Shown: piece by piece, positions 1-7,640 of the stretch | How the letters are laid out: every line of letters starts with the position of its first letter | Position numbering within the stretch: position 1 is the stretch's first letter | Source: Winogradskyella forsetii | Lineage (GTDB): Bacteria; Bacteroidota; Bacteroidia; Flavobacteriales; Flavobacteriaceae | Assembly (NCBI RefSeq): GCF_013394595.1 | Contig: NZ_CP053348.1 | Span: 1,948,001 to 2,012,000 of the forward strand | DNA length: 64,000 bases | Reading direction: 5' to 3' | Position numbers and translations under genes: made by a program | Notes under the pieces: generated by a model | Told to the model about the DNA's origin: nothing | The model's database searches: none | Seen by the model: only the letters and a program-made list of their open reading frames with translations

Positions 1-957
1 CGATTTGTCTGCACCATGTTCCGTGTTGTATTCAATGATTTCTTTAGATTTGGTTTCAATATATTCGGAGACCAATTGAATTTTTTTGAGCTTTTCAATG
101 TCTTCTTCCGTCAAAAATTTAATAGTAGAAACTTTAATGATCACCGAGCGTTTAATACGTCGTCCTCCAGAAGACTGCATACCTCTCCAGTTTTTAAACG
201 AATCTGAAATTAAGGCATACGTAGGAATTGTGGTAATGGTCATGTCCCAATTCTGAACTTTTACGGTCGCTAAATTGATCTCTATAACATCACCATCTGC
301 ACCATATTTCTCAAACGTGATCCAGTCGCCAATGCGCACCATATCATTTATTGAAACTTGAATACTGGCTACAAAACCAAGAATGGTATCTTTAAAAATT
401 AAAATAATAATTGCTGAAGCTGCTCCTAAAGTCGTAGCAAATTTAAAGAATGATATGCCTGTTAATATGGCGATAGCAGAAAACGCACCTATAAGCCACG
501 CAAAGATCATAAAGACTTGAATGTAACTGTCTATGGGCTTGTCTCTATAACTCGGAATGGTTTTAAGATAGTCTTTTATTGATTTTAATATACTGCGTAT
601 AATACTTAATGTTAGTATAATTCCAACAACTTTTAAAGTTTTGGAAATTATGGATTCGGCATATTGAAAATCAGAGAAAATTTGTGGTAAAAATTCAATC
701 AGTATAATTAACGGAACAACATGCGCTACATTTCTAGGTAGCTTATTGTCAATTAAAATATTATCAAAATCCGTTTTGGTACGCTTAGCGATACCTGCAG
801 AAAATCGCCAAAGAAGTCGTTTGGTTACATAGTCTATGGCAAACGCAATTATAATAACTGCAATTAGTAAAACTAACATATTCAAAAAACTGGCGGTATC
901 TTTTGATAAGCCTTTTTCTATGAGAAAATCGTAAAAAATATGTTTTATATTAAGCAC
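1..957 (-). CDS. MscS-family mechanosensitive channel (C-terminus beyond window)
   Basis: Pore-forming channel of the inner membrane that opens under osmotic downshock. 319 residues are visible and the C-terminus is cut by the window edge. Hydrophobic helices lie near residues 26-44, 79-92, 107-122 and 146-168. They are followed by an Ala/Gly/Ser-rich pore helix (about 172-200) and the MscS beta-domain signature with RIGDWI at 208-213. The N-terminal layout resembles the YbdG-like branch of the family. I chose the GTG at 957 because it gives the family-typical short soluble leader before the first helix; the first internal ATG would cut into that helix. The start overlaps the end of the upstream DUF3817 gene by 8 bp, so the two are probably translationally coupled. 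Family assignment is firm; the start is likely. Confidence 0.88.
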   Translation of the reverse strand, partial: MLNIKHIFYDFLIEKGLSKDTASFLNMLVLLIAVIIIAFAIDYVTKRLLWRFSAGIAKRTKTDFDNILIDNKLPRNVAHVVPLIILIEFLPQIFSDFQYAESIISKTLKVVGIILTLSIIRSILKSIKDYLKTIPSYRDKPIDSYIQVFMIFAWLIGAFSAIAILTGISFFKFATTLGAASAIIILIFKDTILGFVASIQVSINDMVRIGDWITFEKYGADGDVIEINLATVKVQNWDMTITTIPTYALISDSFKNWRGMQSSGGRRIKRSVIIKVSTIKFLTEEDIEKLKKIQLVSEYIETKSKEIIEYNTEHGADKS

Positions 958-1246
958 GGCGAGATTTTGTTAAATATTTTTTATCAATGTAAAATGTACC
1001 CAAAGGAATAACGGAAGCCAATAAAACTACCCATAGCGTTCGGGTTGGCCACTTCATGTCAGAACTAATTAAGATAGCGATAACCACATAGGCCATAAAT
1101 AAAATTCCATGTGGCATGCCTAACCATTCAACATATGTAGGCTCATTATAAAACCATTTTAATGGTGAAGCAATAAACAATAATAAGATATACGAAACAC
1201 CTTCCAATAACGCTATAATCCTAAAAAGTGGTAACAATTTGAGCAT
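950..1246 (-). CDS. DUF3817 small integral membrane protein
   Basis: A 98-residue membrane protein of the DUF3817 family (function unknown). It opens with MLKLLPLFRIIALLEGVSYILLLFIASPLKW, the family's characteristic first helix, and has further hydrophobic stretches around residues 42-57 and 65-83, so three membrane spans are likely. An upstream in-frame ATG at 1348 exists, but the 34 extra residues do not resemble the family, so I place the start at 1246. The 3' end overlaps the MscS start by 8 bp, suggesting co-transcription and co-translation. What the pair does together is not known. Confidence 0.8.
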   Translation of the reverse strand: MLKLLPLFRIIALLEGVSYILLLFIASPLKWFYNEPTYVEWLGMPHGILFMAYVVIAILISSDMKWPTRTLWVVLLASVIPLGTFYIDKKYLTKSRRA

Positions 1247-1348
1247 GATCTTAAATTTTCTGCAAAAGTACTTTAGAATTAATGAATAAGCGCAGGTTTT
1301 AACAGCTTTTAAGAAATATTTTGTAACAAAGAAAACACTTTCAAGCAT

Positions 1349-1848
1349 TCATATTCAGTATATAAATGACTTAGCTTATAATTGAGCTTAGACTTATCTA
1401 ACAGATTCATTTGAAAACTTAATGTTGGGATTTCACTATAAACAGAATACAGTAACAAATACGGCCTCAGCAACCCATTTTAAGTGACTTATTTAGTTAG
1501 AGACGAGCAGTATCTCATAAATGTATTAATTTACAACAGCATCAAACGCATCAAAAAATGCCATAAAAATACAGTAGCTAAATATCATAATGGCGCTATT
1601 ATAGAACATATTAGCCAGAATTTTGACCTAAAGTAATCTTATGTGTTTGTTTATAAGCTTTAAAATTTAAATATTTGGTATAGAAATTGTATCTTTGTTA
1701 TCAGTTTATTGAAAATATACTACACAAATAACTTTATCCTTAAGTTATTTCTCTAGATTTTAATACTATTCATTGTTAAGTTAATTAACTTGTCTGCATT
1801 ATACATATTTTCAAAAGCACACACACATATTAATTTTTAAAACTACGA
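1349..1848. other. 500-bp intergenic region; leader of the cold-shock gene
   Basis: I see no supportable gene here. The right part (about 1700-1848) is probably the long 5' leader of the cold-shock-domain gene, because the -7-like box at 1690-1697 lies roughly 150 bp before its ATG. The left part (1349-1650) has only short broken reading frames. Confidence 0.5.
1690..1697 (+). promoter_or_regulatory. Bacteroidota -7 box (TATCTTTG) for the cold-shock-domain gene
   Basis: TATCTTTG matches the Bacteroidota consensus TAnnTTTG exactly. No TTG lies 17-20 bp upstream, so the -33 element is weak or absent. It would give a leader of roughly 145 nt. Confidence 0.5.
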
Positions 1849-2307
1849 ATGGCTAAATCACAACAGACTTTTAGTAAAAGTGAAAAAGAAAAAAAACGAT
1901 TAAAAAAACGGGAAGACAAGCGCAAGAAAATGGAAGCGCGTAAACTCGAAAAAGAAGAAAATGGATCAGAAGGAATTCCTATGGCTTATGTTGACCATAA
2001 TGGAAATCTTACGGATACACCGCCAGATCCTGCAATGAAGGTTAAGGTCAAGGCTAAAAATATTGTTCTTGGTGTTCCTACTAAAGAAGAATCGGACGAA
2101 GATCCGTTTGACCCAATTAGAACAGGAAAAGTATCTTTTTATGATAGTTCCAAAGGTTTTGGATTTATTATCGATACCGAAACTAATGAAAAGCATTTCA
2201 CACACGTCAGTGGTATCATTGATGAAATTATCGAAAACGACAAAGTAACGTTTGAACTTGAAAAAGGGCAACGTGGCATGAATGCCGTACGCGTGAAAAA
2301 AGTATAA
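1849..2307 (+). CDS. Cold-shock-domain protein with charged N-terminal extension
   Basis: A nucleic-acid-binding protein of 152 residues. The C-terminal third (about 90-152) is a cold-shock domain with the RNP1-like motif KGFGFI and the RNP2-like HFTHVSGI. The first ~45 residues are a highly charged Lys/Glu/Arg tail with a run of KKR-type residues, likely disordered and RNA-contacting. A middle linker (about 45-85) contains an AYVDHNGNLTDTPPDP segment. It is more than twice the length of a classical Csp. The ATG sits behind a long leader, which in CspA-type genes acts as an RNA thermosensor; whether that applies here is inference. A strong hairpin terminator follows directly. The role is probably RNA chaperoning during growth shifts. 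Confidence 0.88.
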   Translation: MAKSQQTFSKSEKEKKRLKKREDKRKKMEARKLEKEENGSEGIPMAYVDHNGNLTDTPPDPAMKVKVKAKNIVLGVPTKEESDEDPFDPIRTGKVSFYDSSKGFGFIIDTETNEKHFTHVSGIIDEIIENDKVTFELEKGQRGMNAVRVKKV

Positions 2308-2332
2308 ATACTATAAATTTAGATAATCATTG

Positions 2333-2367
2333 AAGCCATTATAGTTTTACTATAGTGGCTTTTTTTT
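2333..2367 (+). terminator. Rho-independent terminator after the cold-shock-domain gene
   Basis: Stem AAGCCATTATAG (2333-2344) pairs with CTATAGTGGCTT (2350-2361) with one G-U wobble. A run of eight T residues follows. Confidence 0.85.
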
Positions 2368-2490
2368 ATGTGTAAAAGTTTGATTCTTACGATCATCATC
2401 CCCTTGTTTAAAAGAAAGCTTGAGTTTTTTAAAACCGAGCTATTAAAAACCTCGTAGGTAGAGCAACAATTAATTTAAAACTTTAAAATT

Positions 2491-3066
2491 ATGAAAACGA
2501 GAAAAATCATTTCAACATTGACATTGGCAATAGCCTTAATTTTTGGATCTACAGTAATGGCCCAAAATAAAATGGAAAAAGATACAAAGATGGTTGGCGG
2601 TGCAGCCATGTATCCCTCTAAAGATATTGTGTCTAACGCCGTGAATTCTAAAGACCATACAACATTGGTAGCTGCTGTAAAAGCTGCAGAATTAGTAGAA
2701 ACTTTACAAGGGAATGGTCCTTTTACGGTATTTGCGCCGACAAACGCTGCTTTTGATAAATTACCAAAAGGAACCGTAGCCACTTTATTGAAGCCTGAAA
2801 ATAAGGAAAAACTTCAAGCCGTATTAACTTATCATGTGATAGCGGGAAAATTTAGTGGGAAAGATATAATGAAAGCCATTAAAAAAGGTGGTGGAAAAGC
2901 GACCTTTAAAACAGTAAATGGTGGTATGTTAACGGCAATGATGGACGGTAAGTCATTAGTACTTGCAGATAACGCAGGTAATAAATCTATGGTGACCATT
3001 GCCGATGTTAATCAATCAAATGGTGTTATCCATGTTGTTGATACGGTGGTATTGCCAGGAATGTAA
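2491..3066 (+). CDS. Secreted fasciclin (FAS1) domain protein
   Basis: 191 residues. The first ~25 form a signal peptide ending at MAQ/N, so the mature protein is exported to the periplasm or surface. The rest is a single FAS1 domain: the conserved H1 block (FTVFAPTNAAFDKLP, about 78-92) and the H2-type block (VLTYHVIAGK, about 111-120) are both visible. The domain ends with the usual NGVIHVVDTVVLP strand. FAS1 domains mediate adhesion or small-molecule binding; no specific partner can be read from the sequence. It appears to be a single-gene transcript, with a terminator on each side. Confidence 0.9.
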   Translation: MKTRKIISTLTLAIALIFGSTVMAQNKMEKDTKMVGGAAMYPSKDIVSNAVNSKDHTTLVAAVKAAELVETLQGNGPFTVFAPTNAAFDKLPKGTVATLLKPENKEKLQAVLTYHVIAGKFSGKDIMKAIKKGGGKATFKTVNGGMLTAMMDGKSLVLADNAGNKSMVTIADVNQSNGVIHVVDTVVLPGM

Positions 3067-3133
3067 AATATTTAGTTGAGTTAGGATAAGAATTAGTTCA
3101 TGATGGTTGATTGGAGTTAATAACTAATTCTTG

Positions 3134-3165
3134 AAAGCACAAGTTTTTTGACTTGTGCTTTTTTT
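3134..3165 (+). terminator. Rho-independent terminator after the FAS1 gene
   Basis: AAAGCACAAG (3134-3143) pairs perfectly with CTTGTGCTTT (3152-3161), followed by T residues to 3165. Confidence 0.9.
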
Positions 3166-3167
3166 AT

Positions 3168-3328
3168 GAACTCATCTTGACTTTTTTATTTTTAACCGAA
3201 AATGAGAGAAAATTTGCTCAGATCAAGCTATTTTTGAAAGACATAGCATCGCTACATATAAGAAAATAGATGAAATATGAGTTAATTTTAGCCATTTTTT
3301 AGGAAATAGAAAAAGTCAAGATTAGTTC
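3168..3328. repeat. 161-bp element with 19-bp terminal inverted repeats (MITE-like or structured RNA)
   Basis: GAACTCATCTTGACTTTTT at 3168-3186 is complementary at 18 of 19 positions to 3310-3328, with weaker pairing continuing inward. The 123-bp interior has no usable reading frame. It lies between two terminator hairpins in a stretch without genes. It could be a miniature inverted-repeat element or a long-stem RNA. Confidence 0.5.
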
Positions 3329-3340
3329 TATACTTTAGAA

Positions 3341-3370
3341 AAGCCGTTATCTTTGATAGTGGCTTTTTTG
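3341..3370 (+). terminator. Terminator-like hairpin with no gene in front of it
   Basis: AAGCCGTTATC (3341-3351) pairs with GATAGTGGCTT (3355-3365) using two G-U pairs, then T residues. No coding gene ends upstream of it after the FAS1 terminator. It may therefore end a small RNA or belong to the adjacent inverted-repeat element. Confidence 0.5.
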
Positions 3371-3402
3371 GGCATAGAATCTAAATGACTGAAACCAAAT
3401 AT

Positions 3403-3519
3403 CCTGCAAGGTTTTAAAAACCTTGTAGGTATAAATTGCTTAAGAAAAACTATTTTGGGAAAGGGTCACTCATAATAACAACCGTTTCAACCCCACAAGG
3501 TAAAGAAAGACCTTGCAGG
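3403..3519. repeat. Two CCTGCAAGG-type inverted-repeat units
   Basis: Unit 1: CCTGCAAGGTTTT (3403-3415) faces AAAACCTTGTAGG (3417-3429), one mismatch. Unit 2: ACAAGGT (3495-3501) faces ACCTTGC (3510-3516) and its 3' side ends in the same CCTTGCAGGA text. A related half (CCTCGTAGGTAG) occurs before the FAS1 gene near 2450. They look like a short dispersed palindromic intergenic repeat. Confidence 0.55.
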
Positions 3520-3551
3520 ATTTATAAAAAAAAACACTTAAACAATATTAA

Positions 3552-4025
3552 ATGCATGCAGAAATAAAGCATTGTCCCGAAAGAAAAGTAGTTGGATTAT
3601 CCGCAACAATGAAACAAAATGAGCATCATAAAATCCCAGAACTCTGGAAACGTTTCATGCCTAGAAAAAGAGAAATCGGAAACCTTGTTTCAGAGGAGTT
3701 AATAGCGATGCAAATATTTGCCAATGATACAACGCCTGAAGTTAATAATGAACATAATATTTGGGCCTGTGCTGAAGTTTCAAATTTTGAAACTATACCG
3801 AAAGGTTTGGAGGTTTTTACAATTCCGAAAGGTAAGTACGTGGTCTTTTTACATAAAGGAATGGATGCTTCTGCGACCTATCAAAAAATCATGACCGAAT
3901 GGTTACCAACTTCAGATTTGAAACTAGATAATAGACCACATTTTCAAGTAATGGGAGCGAAGTATAGAAATGGAAGTGAGGATTCTGAGGAGGAATTTTA
4001 TTTACCTGTAAAGCTTAAAACTTAA
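3552..4025 (+). CDS. GyrI-like / AraC effector-binding-domain protein
   Basis: A soluble 157-residue protein that resembles stand-alone GyrI-like (AraC effector-binding) domains. The N-terminal strand reads IKHCPERKVVGLSATMKQN, followed by the IPELWKRFMPRKREI segment. The C-terminal half holds a GKYVVFLHKG strand and a Y-x-x-I-x-x-EWLP helix. Such domains bind small amphipathic ligands, and some act as gyrase inhibitors or hydrolases. No DNA-binding domain is attached, so this is a free ligand-binding unit. Its 3' end overlaps the 3' end of topB by 11 bp, tail to tail. Function beyond ligand binding is unknown. Confidence 0.75.
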   Translation: MHAEIKHCPERKVVGLSATMKQNEHHKIPELWKRFMPRKREIGNLVSEELIAMQIFANDTTPEVNNEHNIWACAEVSNFETIPKGLEVFTIPKGKYVVFLHKGMDASATYQKIMTEWLPTSDLKLDNRPHFQVMGAKYRNGSEDSEEEFYLPVKLKT

Positions 4026-6312
4026 TCCGATAATCACAACCACTCTTATAATTACTACAACCAAAAGCCGACTTTCCTTTTAAAATTTTACCAGTTTTAC
4101 ATTTAGGGCAATTTTCCCCAGCTTTAACTGTAACTTTTTTAGTAACCTGTTTGGGTTCAAATTTCAACTTAAATGCAGCATCGAATCGCAATAAGCCTTC
4201 TTGAGAGTTTACTTTTTCCGAAGTCTCAGGATTAAAACCTTTTAAATTCACGGTTGAACCTTTCGTCAATAACCGAATGTATTGCTTTTCGGAAATTTTC
4301 TTATCAGCAAAGCTAAACGGTAAGGTAAAGTCACAAGATTTACCATAGAGATTACAGCCATAAGCCGACTTTCCTTTTAAAAGCGAACCCGTTTTGCATT
4401 TTGGACAAGAACTTCCAACCAAAGCCTTAGACTTTGATTTTGATTTTGATTTCGATTTAGACTTTCCAACAGGTTTGTTGTTCACTGCTGAAATTCTGGT
4501 TTGTACCTTTTCACTTCGGACTTCGTAAACCAAAGCATCCACCATGCGTTTCATACCTCTTATAAAAGCACTCGCGCTGAATTCACCTTTTTCAATATCC
4601 TTTAATTGCTTTTCCCAAGAACCTGTAAGCTCTGCAGATTTCAACAATTCATTTTGAATCGTATCAATCAATTGAATGCCTGTAACCGTCGGCAAAATCT
4701 GTTTTTTATTTCGCTTTATATATTTACGTCTAAATAAAGTTTCAATTATATTGGCACGCGTCGATGGACGACCAATACCGTTTTCTTTCATTAAATCCCT
4801 AAGCTCATCATCCTCAACTTGCTTTCCAGCCGTTTCCATAGCGCGCAGAAGGGAGGCTTCCGTATATTGATTGGGCGGTTTGGTTTGCTTTTCTAAAAAA
4901 GAGGGTACGTGAGGTCCTTTTTCACCTTTGACAAAAGATGGTAATAGACCAGCTTTTGTCACATTGAGCGAAGTCGAAGTGTCTTTTTTTAAGTTATTAT
5001 TTTGGTCACTATGCGAAGTCGAAGTGTCTTGCTTCTCAAATACCAAGCGCCAGCCTTTAGACAAAATCTCCTTTCCCGTAGTTTTAAAATTAACATCAGC
5101 CGCTTTTCCTATAACAGTAGTGTTAGATACTTTACAATCGTCATAAAAAACAGCAATAAAACGTTTTACAATAATATCATAAACTTGCTGCTCATTGTAT
5201 TGCAAATGCGTTTGCATACCGGTTGGAATGATAGCATGGTGATCCGTTACTTTTTTGTCATTAAAGACACGTGAGGACTTCTTTATCTTTTTGTTTAGAA
5301 TAGGATCCGTAAGATTCGAGTAATCAGTTAATTTAGATAAAATGCCTTTGACTTTAGGATACACATCATTCGGTAAAAATGTGGTATCCACTCTTGGATA
5401 GGTTACGGCTTTTTTCTCGTATAATTTTTGGGCTATTTTAAGCGTATCGTCTGCTGAAAATCCGAACTTGGTATTACAATACACTTGTAATCCCGTTAAA
5501 TCGAACAGCTTTGGAGCATACTCTGTACCTTTCTTTTTGGTGATTGATACAATTTCGAATTCATGTTCCTTTACTTTATTGGCTAAAATTTCACCATCTT
5601 CCATCTTTAAAAAACGGCCTTCTTCATAACTAAAAAGTGTATCCCTGTAAAGGATTTGTAGTTCCCAATAAGGTTGTGGCACAAAGTTTTCAATGTCTTT
5701 AAATCGATTCACAAGCATAGCGAGCGTGGGCGTTTGAACACGTCCAACCGAAAGCACCTGTTTGTAGCCGCCATGTTTCACCGTATATAATCTGGTGGCA
5801 TTAATGCCTAAGAGCCAATCGCCAATAGAACGCGAAAAACCTGCATAGTAAAGATTATCGTAATTCTTAGAAGGCTTTAAGTTATTGAAACCTTCTTTAA
5901 TGGCTTCTGTCGTTAAAGACGAAATCCACAAGCGCTGCACTTCGCCTTTATAGTTAGCTTTATTGATGACCCAACGTTGAATGAGCTCTCCTTCTTGGCC
6001 AGCATCACCACAATTAATCACAACCTCTGCTTTATCAAATAGACTTTTTACAATTTTGAATTGCTTTTTAATCCCATCATTATTCGCCACCTTAACCTTA
6101 AACTTTTCAGGTAACATCGGCAAGTTGTTTAAGTCCCAACTTTTCCAATACGGTTTATAATCCGCAGGTTCAAATAAGGTACAAAGATGTCCAAATGTAT
6201 AAGTCACCGCATAACCATTGCCTTCATAGTAACCATCACGTTTTGTGGTAGCTCCTAATACAGATGCAATTTCTCTGGCAACACTTGGTTTTTCGGCAAT
6301 ACAGACTTTCAA
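4015..6312 (-). CDS. topB: DNA topoisomerase III (type IA)
   Basis: Type IA topoisomerase of 765 residues that cuts and passes single strands through a Tyr-DNA link. The N-terminal TOPRIM domain shows E7 (AEKPS) and the acidic pair in CGDAGQEGE (D103, E107), the Bacteroidota variant of DADREGE. The catalytic Tyr is Y305 in VTYPRVDT. RVQTPTLAML (191-200) and GIGRPSTRA follow. The tail carries a Lys-Ser alternating linker and two Cys4 zinc ribbons (CPKCKTG...GC...C). Residues about 427-455 (two DTSTS segments) look like an insertion made by an intergenic repeat that stayed in frame. It overlaps the convergent GyrI-like gene by 11 bp. Confidence 0.95.
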   Translation of the reverse strand: MKVCIAEKPSVAREIASVLGATTKRDGYYEGNGYAVTYTFGHLCTLFEPADYKPYWKSWDLNNLPMLPEKFKVKVANNDGIKKQFKIVKSLFDKAEVVINCGDAGQEGELIQRWVINKANYKGEVQRLWISSLTTEAIKEGFNNLKPSKNYDNLYYAGFSRSIGDWLLGINATRLYTVKHGGYKQVLSVGRVQTPTLAMLVNRFKDIENFVPQPYWELQILYRDTLFSYEEGRFLKMEDGEILANKVKEHEFEIVSITKKKGTEYAPKLFDLTGLQVYCNTKFGFSADDTLKIAQKLYEKKAVTYPRVDTTFLPNDVYPKVKGILSKLTDYSNLTDPILNKKIKKSSRVFNDKKVTDHHAIIPTGMQTHLQYNEQQVYDIIVKRFIAVFYDDCKVSNTTVIGKAADVNFKTTGKEILSKGWRLVFEKQDTSTSHSDQNNNLKKDTSTSLNVTKAGLLPSFVKGEKGPHVPSFLEKQTKPPNQYTEASLLRAMETAGKQVEDDELRDLMKENGIGRPSTRANIIETLFRRKYIKRNKKQILPTVTGIQLIDTIQNELLKSAELTGSWEKQLKDIEKGEFSASAFIRGMKRMVDALVYEVRSEKVQTRISAVNNKPVGKSKSKSKSKSKSKALVGSSCPKCKTGSLLKGKSAYGCNLYGKSCDFTLPFSFADKKISEKQYIRLLTKGSTVNLKGFNPETSEKVNSQEGLLRFDAAFKLKFEPKQVTKKVTVKAGENCPKCKTGKILKGKSAFGCSNYKSGCDYRIKF
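4958..5030. repeat. Two copies of a GCGAAGTCGAAGTGTCTT repeat inside topB
   Basis: GCGAAGTCGAAGTGTCTT occurs at 4968-4985 and again at 5013-5030. Each copy is preceded by GTCAC within 10 bases. The repeats lie in frame in topB and encode the two DTSTS segments. The text resembles a dispersed Flavobacteriaceae intergenic repeat (GAGCGAAGTCGAAG type). Confidence 0.7.
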
Positions 6313-6478
6313 ATTTGTTTGTTTTTTGACGCTGCGAAATTAGTGAATTTTCAAAATACTTAGCTACCAATAGACTATTTGATTTATCGCCTTCAGTATC
6401 ATGTTTCTAAAGATTGTTATTTAAAAGATTCTCGATTTTTTATACTATTTGAACTTATCAAGAATGAAGTCTTGGTTC

Positions 6479-6499
6479 CCTGCCTTGCCGGCAGGCAGG
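6479..6499. repeat. GC-rich near-palindrome between topB and the M23 gene
   Basis: CCTGCC TTGCCGGCAA-type text centred on GCCGGC, with CCTGCC on the left and GGCAGG on the right. It is unusually GC-rich for its surroundings and resembles a short dispersed palindromic repeat. The 222-bp gap 6313-6534 holds nothing else I can name. Confidence 0.5.
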
Positions 6500-6534
6500 T
6501 TGTTTCTAATAGCGTAGCGGTCTAGTATCTTATT

Positions 6535-7461
6535 TCAAAGTTCTAAAACCAATTTCTGACCAATTTTTAACGGAGCGTTTTGTTTTATGGCATTCGTGTT
6601 ACAAAGCTTGGTTACAGACATATTATTTCGTCTCGAAATATCATAAAGCGTATCTCCTTTTTTTACCACATAGAATTTGGGTTGCTTTGCTAAACTTAGC
6701 AACGCAGCTTCATCAGCCGACTTAATGACCTTCACTGTGCTCACACGTCTTGAGTTATGAAATCTGGCATGTGCCCATTTTTGGGTCACCCACACTTGAT
6801 CTGCTCTGATGGCGTTTTTAGGTGAAAAATCAAAAAGATATTCAGGATGGATGGGTTGACCTTTATAGCTCAATTCCAAATGTAAATGGCTTCCTCGGGA
6901 ATTGCCTGTATTGCCACCTTTGCCTAAATATTGACCTTTAGCGATAGAATCGTTAGGTTTCACATCAATTAGTGATAAATGCGCATATGTGGATTCCAAA
7001 CCATTATAATGACGCACAACGACTGTATTTCCAAATCCATTGGTGTATCTGGCATAGCGGACAATACCATCCAATACGGAAACCACTGAATCGCCTGTGA
7101 TTAAATCAATGTCAATACCTCTATGTGCGCGTCCTCTTCGCCAGCCGTAATGTGATGTAACCACTTTTTTTCGCGGCACTGGAGAAGCGTAAGTACTATC
7201 GTTAAAGTTTAATACCATAGGAAATTGTTGCATGGTATTTTTGTAAGGATTATAAACAGTTGTATCCCAGTTTTCGGCTGTAATATCAAGTTGTTCCGTG
7301 ATTGGAGACACTAAAGGAATTTCAACGGTTTCGGTTAGAATGCCTTTGTTGAATTTGGTTATAGGTAATTCAATTTTTATGGAATTAACAAGTGAATCTT
7401 CTTGTGCGAACATATTTGATGTGAAGCACACTAAGGCAAAACAGAAAAAAATGTATTTCAT
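6535..7461 (-). CDS. Secreted M23 metallopeptidase with C-terminal LysM domain
   Basis: Exported peptidoglycan hydrolase of 308 residues with a signal peptide (first ~19, ending MFAQ). The M23 (LytM/peptidase M23) domain spans about 100-210. It shows the zinc ligands in SHYGWRRGRAHRGIDID (HxxxD) and in GSHLHLEL (HxH), plus the FGNTVVVRHYNGLESTYAHL core. A LysM repeat (FYVVKKGDTLYDISRRNNMS...LKIGQKLVL) occupies the last ~47 residues and would anchor the enzyme on peptidoglycan. The metal ligands appear complete, so it is predicted to be an active endopeptidase rather than a NlpD/EnvC-type regulator. Confidence 0.92.
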   Translation of the reverse strand: MKYIFFCFALVCFTSNMFAQEDSLVNSIKIELPITKFNKGILTETVEIPLVSPITEQLDITAENWDTTVYNPYKNTMQQFPMVLNFNDSTYASPVPRKKVVTSHYGWRRGRAHRGIDIDLITGDSVVSVLDGIVRYARYTNGFGNTVVVRHYNGLESTYAHLSLIDVKPNDSIAKGQYLGKGGNTGNSRGSHLHLELSYKGQPIHPEYLFDFSPKNAIRADQVWVTQKWAHARFHNSRRVSTVKVIKSADEAALLSLAKQPKFYVVKKGDTLYDISRRNNMSVTKLCNTNAIKQNAPLKIGQKLVLEL

Positions 7462-7601
7462 AGAGGGAAAAAAAGTCTTATCAGCATTGGAAACGTAAAT
7501 ATAGAATAAATATTGTTTGGTAAAAATTGGTCTATGGACTTAATGTTGGGGCTTGAATAGTATCTATTAATTAGATACTTTTTTTATGCTATAAAGTATT
7601 G

Positions 7602-7609
7602 TAAATTTG
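7602..7609 (+). promoter_or_regulatory. -7 box (TAAATTTG) of the SF2 helicase gene
   Basis: Exact TAnnTTTG match 31 bp before the ATG. No TTG at the -33 position, which is a T-run instead. Confidence 0.5.
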
Positions 7610-7640
7610 CAATTGCATTTAATACTTCGAAATAAAATAT

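Noticed and set aside
4421-4470. Lys-Ser run in topB as a frameshift artefact
   Set aside because: The KSKSKSKS linker stays in frame and both flanking zinc ribbons are intact, so it is a genuine low-complexity linker.
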